A DNA stretch of 64,000 nt from Chitinophaga parva. Its GTDB lineage: Bacteria > Bacteroidota > Bacteroidia > Chitinophagales > Chitinophagaceae. Position numbers and translations under genes: made by a program. This document shows positions 46,548 through 54,805 of the stretch, piece after piece; the stretch's first letter is position 1, and the number at the start of each line of letters is the position of its first letter. The stretch lies in the NCBI RefSeq assembly GCF_003071345.1, contig NZ_QCYK01000002.1:1674001-1738000 (forward strand), given 5' to 3'. The notes under the pieces are model-generated. The model saw nothing but the letters and a program-made list of their open reading frames with translations, was not told where the DNA came from and did no database searches.

Positions 46548-47705
46548 ATGCCGCATTATCACCAGGCTGGCCGTATCCCGCACAAGCGGCATACCCAGTT
46601 CCGAAAGCCGGATGGAGGATTATACAGTGAGCAGCTTTTTTCCACGGAAGGCTTCTCCAGCAACTCCACCTTATTGTACCATTGCCACCCGCCCACCGAG
46701 ATCCTCCGGGTAGACGAAGCCTATTCCGTGGCCCCCAGAGTGGCCGAAGAAAAAATGCTGAAACACCGCAGCTTCCAGGGCTTCCATATTGCCCCGCAGG
46801 ATGATTACCTGCAAAGCCGGGTGCCTGTGCTGGTGAACAATGACCTGCACATTTCCCTGGCAGCGCCCCGCCGGGGCATGGGAGATTATTTTTATAAAAA
46901 CGCCGATGCTGATGAGCTGCTCTTCATCCACGAAGGCAGTGGTGTGCTGCATACCCAGTACGGGCAGCTGCCCTTTGGGTATGGTGATTACCTGGTGGTG
47001 CCCAGGGGTACTATTTACCAGGTGGAATTTGCAGGGGCAGACAACCGCCTGTTCATCGTGGAATCATTCAGCCCTATCCGTTATCCCAAACGTTACCTGA
47101 GCAAATACGGCCAGCTGCTGGAGCATTCGCCTTACTGTGAGCGCGACATCCGCCAGCCGCAAAACCTGCAGACCATAGACCAGGAAGGCGACTTTGTGCT
47201 GCGCATCAAGAAAAAAGGGATGATGTACCCCATTCACTACGGCCATCATCCTTTTGACGTGGTGGGGTGGGATGGATGCGAATATCCCTTTGCATTTTCC
47301 ATCCACGACTTTGAGCCCATTACGGGCCGGGTACACCAGCCACCGCCGGTGCACCAGACCTTTGAAGGCACCAATTTTGTGGTGTGTTCTTTCTGTCCGC
47401 GCCTGTTCGATTACCACCCGCAATCCATCCCCGCGCCATATAACCACAGCAACATTGACAGTGATGAAGTGTTGTATTACGTGGACGGTGATTTCATGAG
47501 CCGCAAGCATGTGACCAGGGGCATGATCACCCTGCACCCCGCGGGCATCCCGCATGGGCCGCACCCCGGTACGGTGGAGAAAAGCATAGGCGCCAGGGAA
47601 ACCAAAGAGCTGGCCGTGATGGTGGATACTTTCCATCCCCTGCAGATCACGGAGGCAGCCCTGGGCATTGAGGATGAGGGTTACGTAAGAAGCTGGACGG
47701 CATAA
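46548..47705 (+). CDS. hmgA: Homogentisate 1,2-dioxygenase
   Basis: Opens the ring of homogentisate to maleylacetoacetate in tyrosine and phenylalanine breakdown, using Fe(II). 385 residues, shorter than the human enzyme (445) but with the same cupin core. Iron-site region seen in PYNHSNIDSDEVLYYVDGDF (His and Glu ligands) and in LHPAGIPHGPHPG; GHHPFDVVGWDGCEYPFAFS is another family block. Two genes downstream encodes 4-hydroxyphenylpyruvate dioxygenase, which makes its substrate. The genes for maleylacetoacetate isomerase and fumarylacetoacetase are not in the window. Confidence 0.95.
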   Translation: MPHYHQAGRIPHKRHTQFRKPDGGLYSEQLFSTEGFSSNSTLLYHCHPPTEILRVDEAYSVAPRVAEEKMLKHRSFQGFHIAPQDDYLQSRVPVLVNNDLHISLAAPRRGMGDYFYKNADADELLFIHEGSGVLHTQYGQLPFGYGDYLVVPRGTIYQVEFAGADNRLFIVESFSPIRYPKRYLSKYGQLLEHSPYCERDIRQPQNLQTIDQEGDFVLRIKKKGMMYPIHYGHHPFDVVGWDGCEYPFAFSIHDFEPITGRVHQPPPVHQTFEGTNFVVCSFCPRLFDYHPQSIPAPYNHSNIDSDEVLYYVDGDFMSRKHVTRGMITLHPAGIPHGPHPGTVEKSIGARETKELAVMVDTFHPLQITEAALGIEDEGYVRSWTA

Positions 47706-47740
47706 CAACCGATTCGTACAACCTACCAAATACAGCAATT

Positions 47741-48742
47741 ATGGAATACCGTCAACTCGGACAAAGCAGCGTAAATGTATCCGCTATTACTTTCGGCGCC
47801 TGGGCCATCGGTGGATGGATGTGGGGCGGCAGTGAGCACAAGGATGCCATCAAAGCCATACAGACCTCCATTGGCGAGGGGGTGACCTCCATTGACACCG
47901 CGCCCATTTACGGGCAGGGGTACAGTGAAGAACTGGTGGGAGAGGCCCTGCAGGAAGTGAACCGCGACAAAGTGCAGATCCTGACCAAATTCGGCATGCG
48001 CTGGGACCTCGTGACCCCGCATGGAGAACTGGCCATGAAAAGCAAGGATAACAACGGTAACCCGATTGAGGTATATAAATATGCCGGCAGGGACAGCGTG
48101 ATCAGGGAATGTGAAGACAGCCTGCGCCGCCTGCGCACGGACTATATAGACCTGTACCAGATCCACTGGCCGGATAACACCACGCCCATTGAAGAAACCT
48201 TTGAAGCCGTGCTGCGCCTGCAGGAGCAGGGCAAGATCCTGGAAGCCGGTGTGTGCAACTACAATGTGCCGCAGCTGAAACGCGCCCACGCCGTGCTGCC
48301 CATCGCATCTAACCAGGTGCCTTACAGTATGGTGGAAAAAAATATTGAGCATGAAATAGTGCCTTATTGCGTGCGGGAGAACATTGGCATCCTCGCTTAC
48401 AGCCCGTTGCAAAGAGGTATCCTTACCGGTAAGATCCGCCCGGGGCATCACTTTGCCGAAGGCGATACCCGCGCCACCAGCCGGGTCTACAAGCCGGAAA
48501 ATGTAAGCCGCATCAATGATTTCCTGGGCCGCTTAAAGCCATTGGCAGAAACCAAAAATGCCACCGTGGCCCAGCTGGTGATCCGCTGGACCATAGAAAG
48601 GCCGGGCATTACCGCCGCCCTGGTAGGCGCGCGCAATGCAGACCAGGCCTTGCAGAACGCACGTGCCTCGCAGGTAAAGCTCAGCTCCGAGGAAATGGAT
48701 TTCATCAACAAGCAACTACAAGGATTAGCACTCGTTTCGTAA
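47741..48742 (+). CDS. Aldo/keto reductase
   Basis: NAD(P)H-dependent TIM-barrel oxidoreductase, 333 residues. Catalytic tetrad: Asp in TSIDTAPIYGQG, Tyr in the same block, Lys in VQILTKFGMRW and His in LYQIHWPDN. The cofactor-binding end is seen in ALVGARNADQALQNA. The family has wide substrate range. It sits between the homogentisate and hydroxyphenylpyruvate dioxygenase genes (35 and 37 bases away), which suggests a helper role in aromatic amino-acid breakdown, but that is only an inference from position. Confidence 0.93.
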   Translation: MEYRQLGQSSVNVSAITFGAWAIGGWMWGGSEHKDAIKAIQTSIGEGVTSIDTAPIYGQGYSEELVGEALQEVNRDKVQILTKFGMRWDLVTPHGELAMKSKDNNGNPIEVYKYAGRDSVIRECEDSLRRLRTDYIDLYQIHWPDNTTPIEETFEAVLRLQEQGKILEAGVCNYNVPQLKRAHAVLPIASNQVPYSMVEKNIEHEIVPYCVRENIGILAYSPLQRGILTGKIRPGHHFAEGDTRATSRVYKPENVSRINDFLGRLKPLAETKNATVAQLVIRWTIERPGITAALVGARNADQALQNARASQVKLSSEEMDFINKQLQGLALVS

Positions 48743-48779
48743 AAAATATCAAAAACCAATTCATCACAACAAAATCACC

Positions 48780-49907
48780 ATGGAATCTACACTTGCAAAC
48801 CAACCGGCCGTCTCCGCGGAAGATTTTCTGCCGCTGAATGGTACAGACTACGTAGAGTTTTACGTGGGCAATGCCAAGCAGGCCGCCCATTTTTACAAGA
48901 CCGCCTTTGGCTTTCAAACGGTAGCCTATGCCGGTCCCGAAACCGGTGTGCGCGACCGCGCCTCTTATGTGCTGGTGCAGCACAAACTGCGCTTTGTACT
49001 CACCAGCGCCCTGCATCCCACTTCAGACATTGCCCGTCATGTAAATGAACACGGTGATGGTGTTAAAGTGCTGGCCCTTTGGGTGGACGATGCCCGCAGG
49101 TCTTTTGAAGAAACCGTGAAGCGCGGCGCAAAGCCTTACCTGGAGCCGGTTACAGAGAAAGACGAATTTGGCGAGGTAGTGCGCAGCGGCATTTACACCT
49201 ACGGTGAAACCGTGCATATGTTCATTGAAAGAAAGAACTACACCGGCGCCTTTATGCCCGGCTACCGCGCTGTAAAAAGTGCATATAATCCTTCCGAGAC
49301 CGGCCTGCTGTACGTAGACCACTGCGTGGGCAACGTAGGCTGGAACGAGATGAACACCTGGGTAGGCTTCTATGAAAAAGTGATGGGTTTCCGCAACCTC
49401 ATCTCCTTTGATGATTCCGACATTTCCACCGAGTACTCTGCCCTCATGAGCAAGGTAATGAGCAATGGCAACGGGCGGGTGAAATTCCCGATCAATGAGC
49501 CGGCGGAAGGCAAAAAGAAATCCCAGATCGAAGAATACCTGGATTTCTACGGAGGCCCTGGTGTACAGCACGTGGCCATTGCCACCAATGACATCATCCG
49601 GACGGTGTCTGACCTGCAGGCCCGCGGCGTGGAATTCCTGACGGTGCCCAGCACCTATTACCAGGAGTTACAGGCCCGCGTAGGCAAGATCGATGAGGAT
49701 ATTGCATCCCTGGAAAAACTGGGGATCCTGGTAGACCGGGATGATGAGGGCTACCTGCTGCAGATCTTCACCAAGCCTTTGCAGGACCGGCCCACCGTGT
49801 TCTTCGAGATCATCCAGCGCAAGGGAGCTACTTCTTTCGGGAAGGGCAATTTCAAGGCGTTGTTTGAATCCATTGAGCGGGAGCAGGAACTGCGGGGCAA
49901 CCTGTAG
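48780..49907 (+). CDS. hppD: 4-Hydroxyphenylpyruvate dioxygenase
   Basis: Converts 4-hydroxyphenylpyruvate to homogentisate with Fe(II) and O2. 375 residues in two vicinal-oxygen-chelate domains. Iron ligands: His in YVDHCVGNVGW, His in GPGVQHVAIATND and Glu in VFFEIIQRKG. The C-terminal gate helix GKGNFKALFESIEREQ is present. It forms a three-gene unit with hmgA and an aldo/keto reductase; spacing suggests one transcript. The leader is A/C-rich. Confidence 0.96.
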   Translation: MESTLANQPAVSAEDFLPLNGTDYVEFYVGNAKQAAHFYKTAFGFQTVAYAGPETGVRDRASYVLVQHKLRFVLTSALHPTSDIARHVNEHGDGVKVLALWVDDARRSFEETVKRGAKPYLEPVTEKDEFGEVVRSGIYTYGETVHMFIERKNYTGAFMPGYRAVKSAYNPSETGLLYVDHCVGNVGWNEMNTWVGFYEKVMGFRNLISFDDSDISTEYSALMSKVMSNGNGRVKFPINEPAEGKKKSQIEEYLDFYGGPGVQHVAIATNDIIRTVSDLQARGVEFLTVPSTYYQELQARVGKIDEDIASLEKLGILVDRDDEGYLLQIFTKPLQDRPTVFFEIIQRKGATSFGKGNFKALFESIEREQELRGNL

Positions 49908-50112
49908 CACCGGTGCACTGTACATGCAGTATTATTTGCGCTTTTATATGTTTGATCCGGTACCGGTGGGGCAAGGCCCTGCCGGTATTTTTGTTTACCC
50001 GCCACCCGCCGGACCAGCCCCGACCGGGGGCTGCCCCGGCACCTCCCGTTAACATCTTGTTAAAACCATCTCCTACAACTATTCTCAACCCCTTCAAAAT
50101 CTGCACTTTTTT

Positions 50113-50120
50113 TAAATTTG
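50113..50120 (+). promoter_or_regulatory. -7 box before the small membrane protein gene
   Basis: TAAATTTG matches TAnnTTTG exactly and lies 46 bases before the ATG at 50167. No TTTG is at the ideal distance upstream. Confidence 0.4.
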
Positions 50121-50166
50121 CTCCTAACCCGGTCCCAATAAAATATTCCGCCCGGCTTTACGTTGT

Positions 50167-50361
50167 ATGAACAGCCATCTGATTATAGGTATTATTTTCC
50201 TGGTAGCCGGTCTTTTCCAGAGTGTTACAGCCTTCCTGCTCTTCCGGGGTCAACAGCATTATACCATGCGTTTCCTGGGCAAAAAAGGAAGTGCAGTATT
50301 TTACCTCCTCCTGGCTTGTCTCATGTATTTTTTAGCCTGGTTTAACCTGGCACACAGATAA
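50167..50361 (+). CDS. Small two-helix membrane protein, 64 aa
   Basis: MNSHLIIGIIFLVAGLFQSV continues to a first helix of about 22 residues, then a short basic loop (RGQQHYTMRFLGKKG) and a second helix (about 41-60, VFYLLLACLMYFLAWF). No family recognised. A consensus -7 box precedes it and the L,D-transpeptidase-like gene follows after 19 bases, so the pair is probably co-transcribed. It could be a membrane partner for that enzyme, but nothing in the sequence proves this. Confidence 0.65.
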   Translation: MNSHLIIGIIFLVAGLFQSVTAFLLFRGQQHYTMRFLGKKGSAVFYLLLACLMYFLAWFNLAHR

Positions 50362-50380
50362 AGAAGAAGTTGTTGTTTAT

Positions 50381-51130
50381 ATGATGAAATGGATCACCTT
50401 ATGCCTGTCCCTGCTGCTGTGTGGCGCTGCCGTACACGCCCAGCAGTCGTTCCTGGAGAACCAGAAACTGTTTCCCAAGGTGGGAGAGGCCTACCGCGCC
50501 AAGGAAGACGCATTAAAGAAGGAGTTTGAAAAAAAGGGCCTGACCTATCCGGCCAAATATATCTATCTCCGCTCCTTTAAGCTGGACAGTGAACTGGAGA
50601 TCTGGGTGAAAAACAACATTGCAGACACGTTCCGCCTGTTCAAGTCTTACAAGGTGTGCAACCTGTCCGGCAAGATGGGGCCCAAGCGCCGCGAGGGCGA
50701 CCTCCAGGTGCCGGAAGGATTTTACTACATCAACGACTTTAACCCGAACAGCAACTACCACCTGTCCCTGGGCATCAACTACCCGAACTACTCCGACCGT
50801 ATTCTCAGCGACCCGAAACGCCCGGGCAACGAGATCTACATACACGGCAGCTGCCTTACCATAGGTTGCATTCCGCTAAGCGACAACTTTATAGATGAAG
50901 TGTATATCCTGGCAGTGAATGCCAAGAATGCCGGGCAGGATTTCATTCCCGTGCATGTATACCCGGTGCGCTTCAGCAACCTGGGGTCTGCCGGCTACCT
51001 GATGAATGTATGTAACAATGATTGTGAAGGCCTGTTCTGGGATAACCTGCGCACGGCCTACATGTACTTTGAAAAACACCATCGCATACCCGTGGTGCTC
51101 ACGGATGACAAGGGTCAGTACATCATGTAA
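50381..51130 (+). CDS. YafK-type murein L,D-transpeptidase-like protein
   Basis: Exported protein with signal peptide MMKWITLCLSLLLCGAAVHA, 249 residues. The YkuD-type catalytic block is IYIHGSCLTIGCIPLSD, with His and the nucleophile Cys in the ThrIleGlyCys context seen in E. coli YafK-type proteins; earlier PEGFYYINDFNPNSNYHLSL and the GPKRREGDLQVPEG block also fit. Such enzymes form or cut L,D-crosslinks or release wall-bound proteins. It probably shares a transcript with the small membrane protein upstream, and a terminator follows. Confidence 0.87.
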   Translation: MMKWITLCLSLLLCGAAVHAQQSFLENQKLFPKVGEAYRAKEDALKKEFEKKGLTYPAKYIYLRSFKLDSELEIWVKNNIADTFRLFKSYKVCNLSGKMGPKRREGDLQVPEGFYYINDFNPNSNYHLSLGINYPNYSDRILSDPKRPGNEIYIHGSCLTIGCIPLSDNFIDEVYILAVNAKNAGQDFIPVHVYPVRFSNLGSAGYLMNVCNNDCEGLFWDNLRTAYMYFEKHHRIPVVLTDDKGQYIM

Positions 51131-51160
51131 TAACAGGACAACCATTTCCAAAATACCCGC

Positions 51161-51197
51161 AAAAAGCCGGTGGTTCCCAGAGATCAACCGGCTTTTT
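51161..51197 (+). terminator. Terminator after the L,D-transpeptidase-like gene
   Basis: AAAAAGCCGGT (51161-51171) pairs with ACCGGCTTTTT (51187-51197), 30 bases past the stop. Confidence 0.85.
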
Positions 51198-51403
51198 TAA
51201 TGCCCGGAAATGCCCGGATAGTAAAGTTTAGGTCATTTCAACACAATGAAATCCATTCCCCGGGGAAAAAATTTTTTGACCGCAAATCCTTGCTGGCAAA
51301 CGGTTGCGGAAGGGGAATAAGCGTAAAACTGCCCCATTCATCACGAAAAGCCTTGAAATGTCGATTATTTTTTTCAACTTGGGGAAATTGGTCAAATTCC
51401 ACT

Positions 51404-51419
51404 TATCTAACTAAACAAC
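51404..51419 (+). repeat. Two-unit octamer repeat touching the start codon
   Basis: TATCTAAC and TAAACAAC occupy the 16 bases directly before the ATG at 51420, in the phase of the period-8 family seen before four other genes. Confidence 0.45.
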
Positions 51420-51989
51420 ATGAACAGAAGAGAAGCCATCAGAAGCGTAGCCATCCTGCTCGGAACGGCCGTTTCTGCCTCCACGTTATCTGCGCTGAAT
51501 GGCTGTGTGTCGGGCCCGAAGAACTATGCTTTACAGGCTCCGGAAACCAAAGACCTGCTTTCAGAAATTGCAGAAACGATCATTCCCACCACGAACACGC
51601 CTGGCGCTAAAGCCGGTGGGGTAGACAAGTTCATCATCACCATGCTGAATGATTGCTACAAGCCGGAAGATCAGCAGCGGGTACTGGACGGTTTGAAGTC
51701 TATCGATGAAGCCAGCAAAAAGCAGTTTGGCAACAGCTTTATGGACCTGAAACCTGAACAGCGGGAACAGGTGCTTACCGCCATTGACAAGGAACGCGTG
51801 GAGTACAACAAGCAACCCAAGCAGGAAGGCGCCGGCCCTCACTACTTCCAGGTGCTGAAAGAACTGACCCTCCTGGGCTACTTCACTTCCAAGCCGGGCG
51901 CTACCGAAGCCCTTCGCTACGTAGCCGTACCGGGCAAATTTGATCCCTGCCTGCCGTATAAAAAAGGTGACAAGGCCTGGGCCACCTGA
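51420..51989 (+). CDS. Gluconate 2-dehydrogenase subunit 3-like protein
   Basis: 189 residues. The N-terminus MNRREAIRSVAILLGTAVSA is a twin-arginine export signal, ending near ALNGC, which could also be a lipobox. The body matches the small helical subunit of gluconate-type dehydrogenases (SEIAETIIPTTNTPGAKAGG, then VDKFIITMLNDCY). It is exported folded, probably carrying the GMC flavoprotein encoded 116 bases downstream along with it (hitch-hiker export). No cytochrome c subunit gene is in the window. Confidence 0.88.
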   Translation: MNRREAIRSVAILLGTAVSASTLSALNGCVSGPKNYALQAPETKDLLSEIAETIIPTTNTPGAKAGGVDKFIITMLNDCYKPEDQQRVLDGLKSIDEASKKQFGNSFMDLKPEQREQVLTAIDKERVEYNKQPKQEGAGPHYFQVLKELTLLGYFTSKPGATEALRYVAVPGKFDPCLPYKKGDKAWAT

Positions 51990-52105
51990 TCCAACATGCC
52001 TTTGCGCAACCGGAAGCTTTTGCACAAAACTTATTCTAACAAGGAAGCTCGCAAACCCGCGCCAGTAGGGCGCTCGGGAACGATGCCGCCGAAAATGGTT
52101 CCACA

Positions 52106-53803
52106 ATGAATTTAAACATTAAAGCAGACGCCCAGAATACTTACGACGCCATTGTGATCGGTTCTGGCGTTAGCGGTGGCTGGGCCGCCAAAGAACTTAC
52201 CGAACACGGTCTCACCGTGCTGATGCTGGACCGCGGTAAGAAACTGGAGCACGTGAAAGATTACGAAACTGCTACCAAAGATCCCTGGGAGTTTCCCCAC
52301 CGTGGCCGCATTACCGTGGACCAGCGGGAAACGCATCCTAAACTGAGCCGCGACTATCCCTACAGCGAGCACAATGAAAAATACTGGATCAAGGATTCAG
52401 AGTCTCCTTATAATGAAGAAAAACGCTTCGACTGGTACCGCCCCGACATCGTGGGAGGCAAGTCTATCATGTGGGGCCGCCAGAGCTACCGCTGGAGCGA
52501 TATTGATTTTGAAGGTAACCTGAAAGACGGGATTGCCGTGGACTGGCCCATCCGCTACAAGGACCTGGCCCCCTGGTATGATTATGTGGAACGCTTCATC
52601 GGCGTAAGCGGTCAGGCGGAAAACCTGCCCCAGCTGCCCGACAGCCACTTCATGCCGCCCATGGCCATGAGCTGCGTGGAAGAAGCCGTAAAACATGGCA
52701 TTGAAGGCAAGTTCCCCAGCCGTCGCATGACCATTGGCCGTGTGGCAAACATCACCCAGCCGCTGCCTGGCCGTACCAACTGCCAGTACCGCAACCTGTG
52801 CAGCCGCGGATGCCCGTTTGGCGCTTATTTCAGCACCCAGTCGTCCACCCTGCCCGCAGCAGTGGCCACCGGTAAGCTGACCCTGCGCCCCGACAGCATA
52901 GTGAATTCTATCATCTATGATGAAAAGGCAGGCAAAGCCACCGGCGTGCGCGTGATAGACAAGCACACCAAGCAGATGACCGAGTACTACGCCAAGATCG
53001 TCTTCGTGAACGGTTCTACCCTGGGTAGCACCTTTGTGCTCATGAATTCTACCTCCAGCCGTTTCCCCAACGGCCTGGGCAACGATAGCGGTGTGCTGGG
53101 TAAATACCTGATGGACCACCACTTCCGTACCGGTGCTTCCGGCCGCGTGGAAGGGTTTGATGATAAATATGTATTTGGCCGCCGTGCAAACGGTATCTAT
53201 ATTCCCCGCTACCGCAACATTGGCAGCGATAAGCGCGATTACATCCGTGGCTTTGGCTACCAGGGTGGCGCCAGCCGCGAAGGCTGGGCACGCGGTATCG
53301 CGGAAATGGGCGTGGGCAAGGACTTCAAGGAAATGCTCACCGAACCGGGTCACTGGATGATGGGCCTGGGTGGTTTTGGTGAATGCCTTCCCTACGAAGA
53401 CAACTACGTAACCCTGGACAACAGTACCAAGGATGCATGGGGCCAGCCCGTGCTCAAGTTCAACGCCGAGTTTAAGGAGAACGAGCACAAAATGCGCAAG
53501 GACATGGCAAACGATGCCGCTGAAATGCTGGAAGCCGCCGGCGTAAAGGACGTAAAGACCTACGACGCAGGCTCCTGGCCCGGCATGGCCATCCATGAAA
53601 TGGGTACCGCCCGCATGGGCCGCGACCCGAAGACCTCCATCCTCAATGGCTACAACCAGGTGCACAGCGTGAAGAACGTATTTGTGACCGATGGCGCCAG
53701 CATGGTATCTTCTGCCTGCGTAAACCCTTCCCTCACCTACATGGCCATGACCGCCCGCGCGGTGGATTACGCTGTGAAGGAAATGAAGAAAGGCAATATT
53801 TAG
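52106..53803 (+). CDS. GMC-type FAD-dependent oxidoreductase (gluconate dehydrogenase large-subunit type)
   Basis: 565 residues. N-terminal FAD fold YDAIVIGSGVSGGWAAKELT; VGGKSIMWGRQSYRW is the second flavin loop. The C-terminal end holds the catalytic region IHEMGTARMGRDPKTSILNG and VFVTDGASMVSSACVNPSLT, both typical of GMC sugar and alcohol dehydrogenases. A Cys-rich segment CQYRNLCSRGCPFG, as in sugar dehydrogenases that bind an iron-sulfur cluster, is present. It has no signal peptide, and probably leaves the cell together with the Tat-exported small subunit upstream. Substrate unknown, likely a sugar or polyol. Confidence 0.92.
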   Translation: MNLNIKADAQNTYDAIVIGSGVSGGWAAKELTEHGLTVLMLDRGKKLEHVKDYETATKDPWEFPHRGRITVDQRETHPKLSRDYPYSEHNEKYWIKDSESPYNEEKRFDWYRPDIVGGKSIMWGRQSYRWSDIDFEGNLKDGIAVDWPIRYKDLAPWYDYVERFIGVSGQAENLPQLPDSHFMPPMAMSCVEEAVKHGIEGKFPSRRMTIGRVANITQPLPGRTNCQYRNLCSRGCPFGAYFSTQSSTLPAAVATGKLTLRPDSIVNSIIYDEKAGKATGVRVIDKHTKQMTEYYAKIVFVNGSTLGSTFVLMNSTSSRFPNGLGNDSGVLGKYLMDHHFRTGASGRVEGFDDKYVFGRRANGIYIPRYRNIGSDKRDYIRGFGYQGGASREGWARGIAEMGVGKDFKEMLTEPGHWMMGLGGFGECLPYEDNYVTLDNSTKDAWGQPVLKFNAEFKENEHKMRKDMANDAAEMLEAAGVKDVKTYDAGSWPGMAIHEMGTARMGRDPKTSILNGYNQVHSVKNVFVTDGASMVSSACVNPSLTYMAMTARAVDYAVKEMKKGNI

Positions 53804-53879
53804 GATCTTTAAATTGTCAGGTGCCCAGATGGTGAATCGTTAGCGATAGCCGTTTGTGCCTTAACAATAGATTTTTCAG

Positions 53880-53907
53880 AGCCGCTCCGGTTGGAGCGGC
53901 TTTTTTT
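53880..53907 (+). terminator. Terminator after the GMC oxidoreductase
   Basis: AGCCGCTCC (53880-53888), loop GGTT, GGAGCGGCT (53893-53901), then a run of seven T. Confidence 0.9.
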
Positions 53908-54112
53908 ATGGGATGTCTTGTGAATACCCCGCATTTTTATTATCTTAGGAAACACGCAACTACTTCCATAAGCCCTATTGTATATTATTTTTCTAGTATC
54001 TGTTCCTGTCCTGTAAGTCCCTGTCTTTTCAACCAAAACAATACCCGGGCCTCCCCGGCATCCGTCGATTTTATCAGCGCCATCGAACAACCCAGCAATT
54101 CAATAGCCCGGC

Positions 54113-54160
54113 CATTCGACCATCAGCCCATCTATCCGTCTAACCATCTAACAATTTAAC
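54113..54160 (+). repeat. Octamer array abutting the CBS gene start
   Basis: In phase 8: CATTCGAC, CATCAGCC, CATCTATC, CGTCTAAC, CATCTAAC, AATTTAAC, then T and the ATG at 54162. The last four units are clear; the first two are degenerate. Confidence 0.65.
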
Positions 54161-54161
54161 T

Positions 54162-54608
54162 ATGACTACTGTAAAACAGATCCTGCACGTAAAGGGCCAT
54201 GCAGTGTACACAATCCCGCCAGATCATACCGTGTACGAGGCGCTGGAAATGCTGGTGGAGCGCAATGTAGGCGCACTGATGGTGGTGGATGCCGCCCAGA
54301 ATTTCCTCGGTGTGTTCTCCGAACGTGACTATGCCCGCCGCGTGGTGCTGAAAGGGCGCAACTCCCGCGATACCCACATCCGCGACATCATGACAGAGCA
54401 CCCTATTTCCGTAACGGAGGCCGACTCCCTGGAGCACTGCATGCAGCTGATGACGGACAAACATATCCGCCACCTGCCTGTAGTAGACGGCCAGCAACGG
54501 CTGGTAGGCCTGGTCTCCATCGGTGACCTGGTAAAGCAGATCATGCAGGAGCAACAGCATACCATTGAAAACCTGGAAAAGTATATCTCCGGCGCCTATC
54601 ACGGGTGA
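54162..54608 (+). CDS. Tandem CBS-domain protein
   Basis: 148 residues consisting of two CBS motifs that form one Bateman module: HTVYEALEMLVERNVGALMV with DAAQNFLGVFSERDYARRVV, and TEADSLEHCMQLMTDKHIRH with LVGLVSIGDLVKQIM. No catalytic domain is attached. Such modules bind adenine nucleotides and regulate other proteins. Single gene, so the target is unknown. Confidence 0.92.
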   Translation: MTTVKQILHVKGHAVYTIPPDHTVYEALEMLVERNVGALMVVDAAQNFLGVFSERDYARRVVLKGRNSRDTHIRDIMTEHPISVTEADSLEHCMQLMTDKHIRHLPVVDGQQRLVGLVSIGDLVKQIMQEQQHTIENLEKYISGAYHG

Positions 54609-54655
54609 CAACTGGCCCGCCGGCATCTTCATTATACACGGCATTCCTGCACAAA

Positions 54656-54680
54656 AAAGGCGCAGGAAAAATCCCGCGCC
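54656..54680 (-). terminator. Second terminator-like hairpin behind the barrel protein gene
   Basis: GGCGC and GCGCC arms with a GG/CC extension, separated by AGGAAAAATCCC; on the minus strand six T follow. It backs up the larger hairpin at 54709-54793. Confidence 0.5.
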
Positions 54681-54708
54681 CATAGGTAGTAGTACAAATC
54701 CGAAAAAA

Positions 54709-54793
54709 TCCCACGGCGAATGATGTTTGCTTTCCGGCACTCCCTGTTAAGCATCCAACGAAGCCGGGCCATGGCACACCATTCGCCGTGGGA
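54709..54793 (-). terminator. Large hairpin with 14-bp perfect stem behind the barrel protein gene
   Basis: TCCCACGGCGAATG (54709-54722) pairs with CATTCGCCGTGGGA (54780-54793) across a 57-base loop. On the minus strand TTTTTT follows directly. The loop holds a smaller CCGGC/GCCGG pairing. It begins 13 bases past the stop codon of the leftward barrel gene. The loop is long for a plain terminator. Confidence 0.6.
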
Positions 54794-54805
54794 TGCAAAT
54801 ATTTT

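Larger units (their letters stand above)
53804..54161. other. Gap between GMC and CBS genes
   Basis: Holds the terminator at 53880-53907 and an octamer array at 54113-54160 abutting the CBS start. TATCTTAG near 53951 is a weak -7 match. No gene is supported. Confidence 0.5.

Noticed and set aside
53854..54159. 101-codon frame before the CBS gene
   Set aside because: It runs through a clear terminator and the octamer repeats, and its composition is not protein-like.
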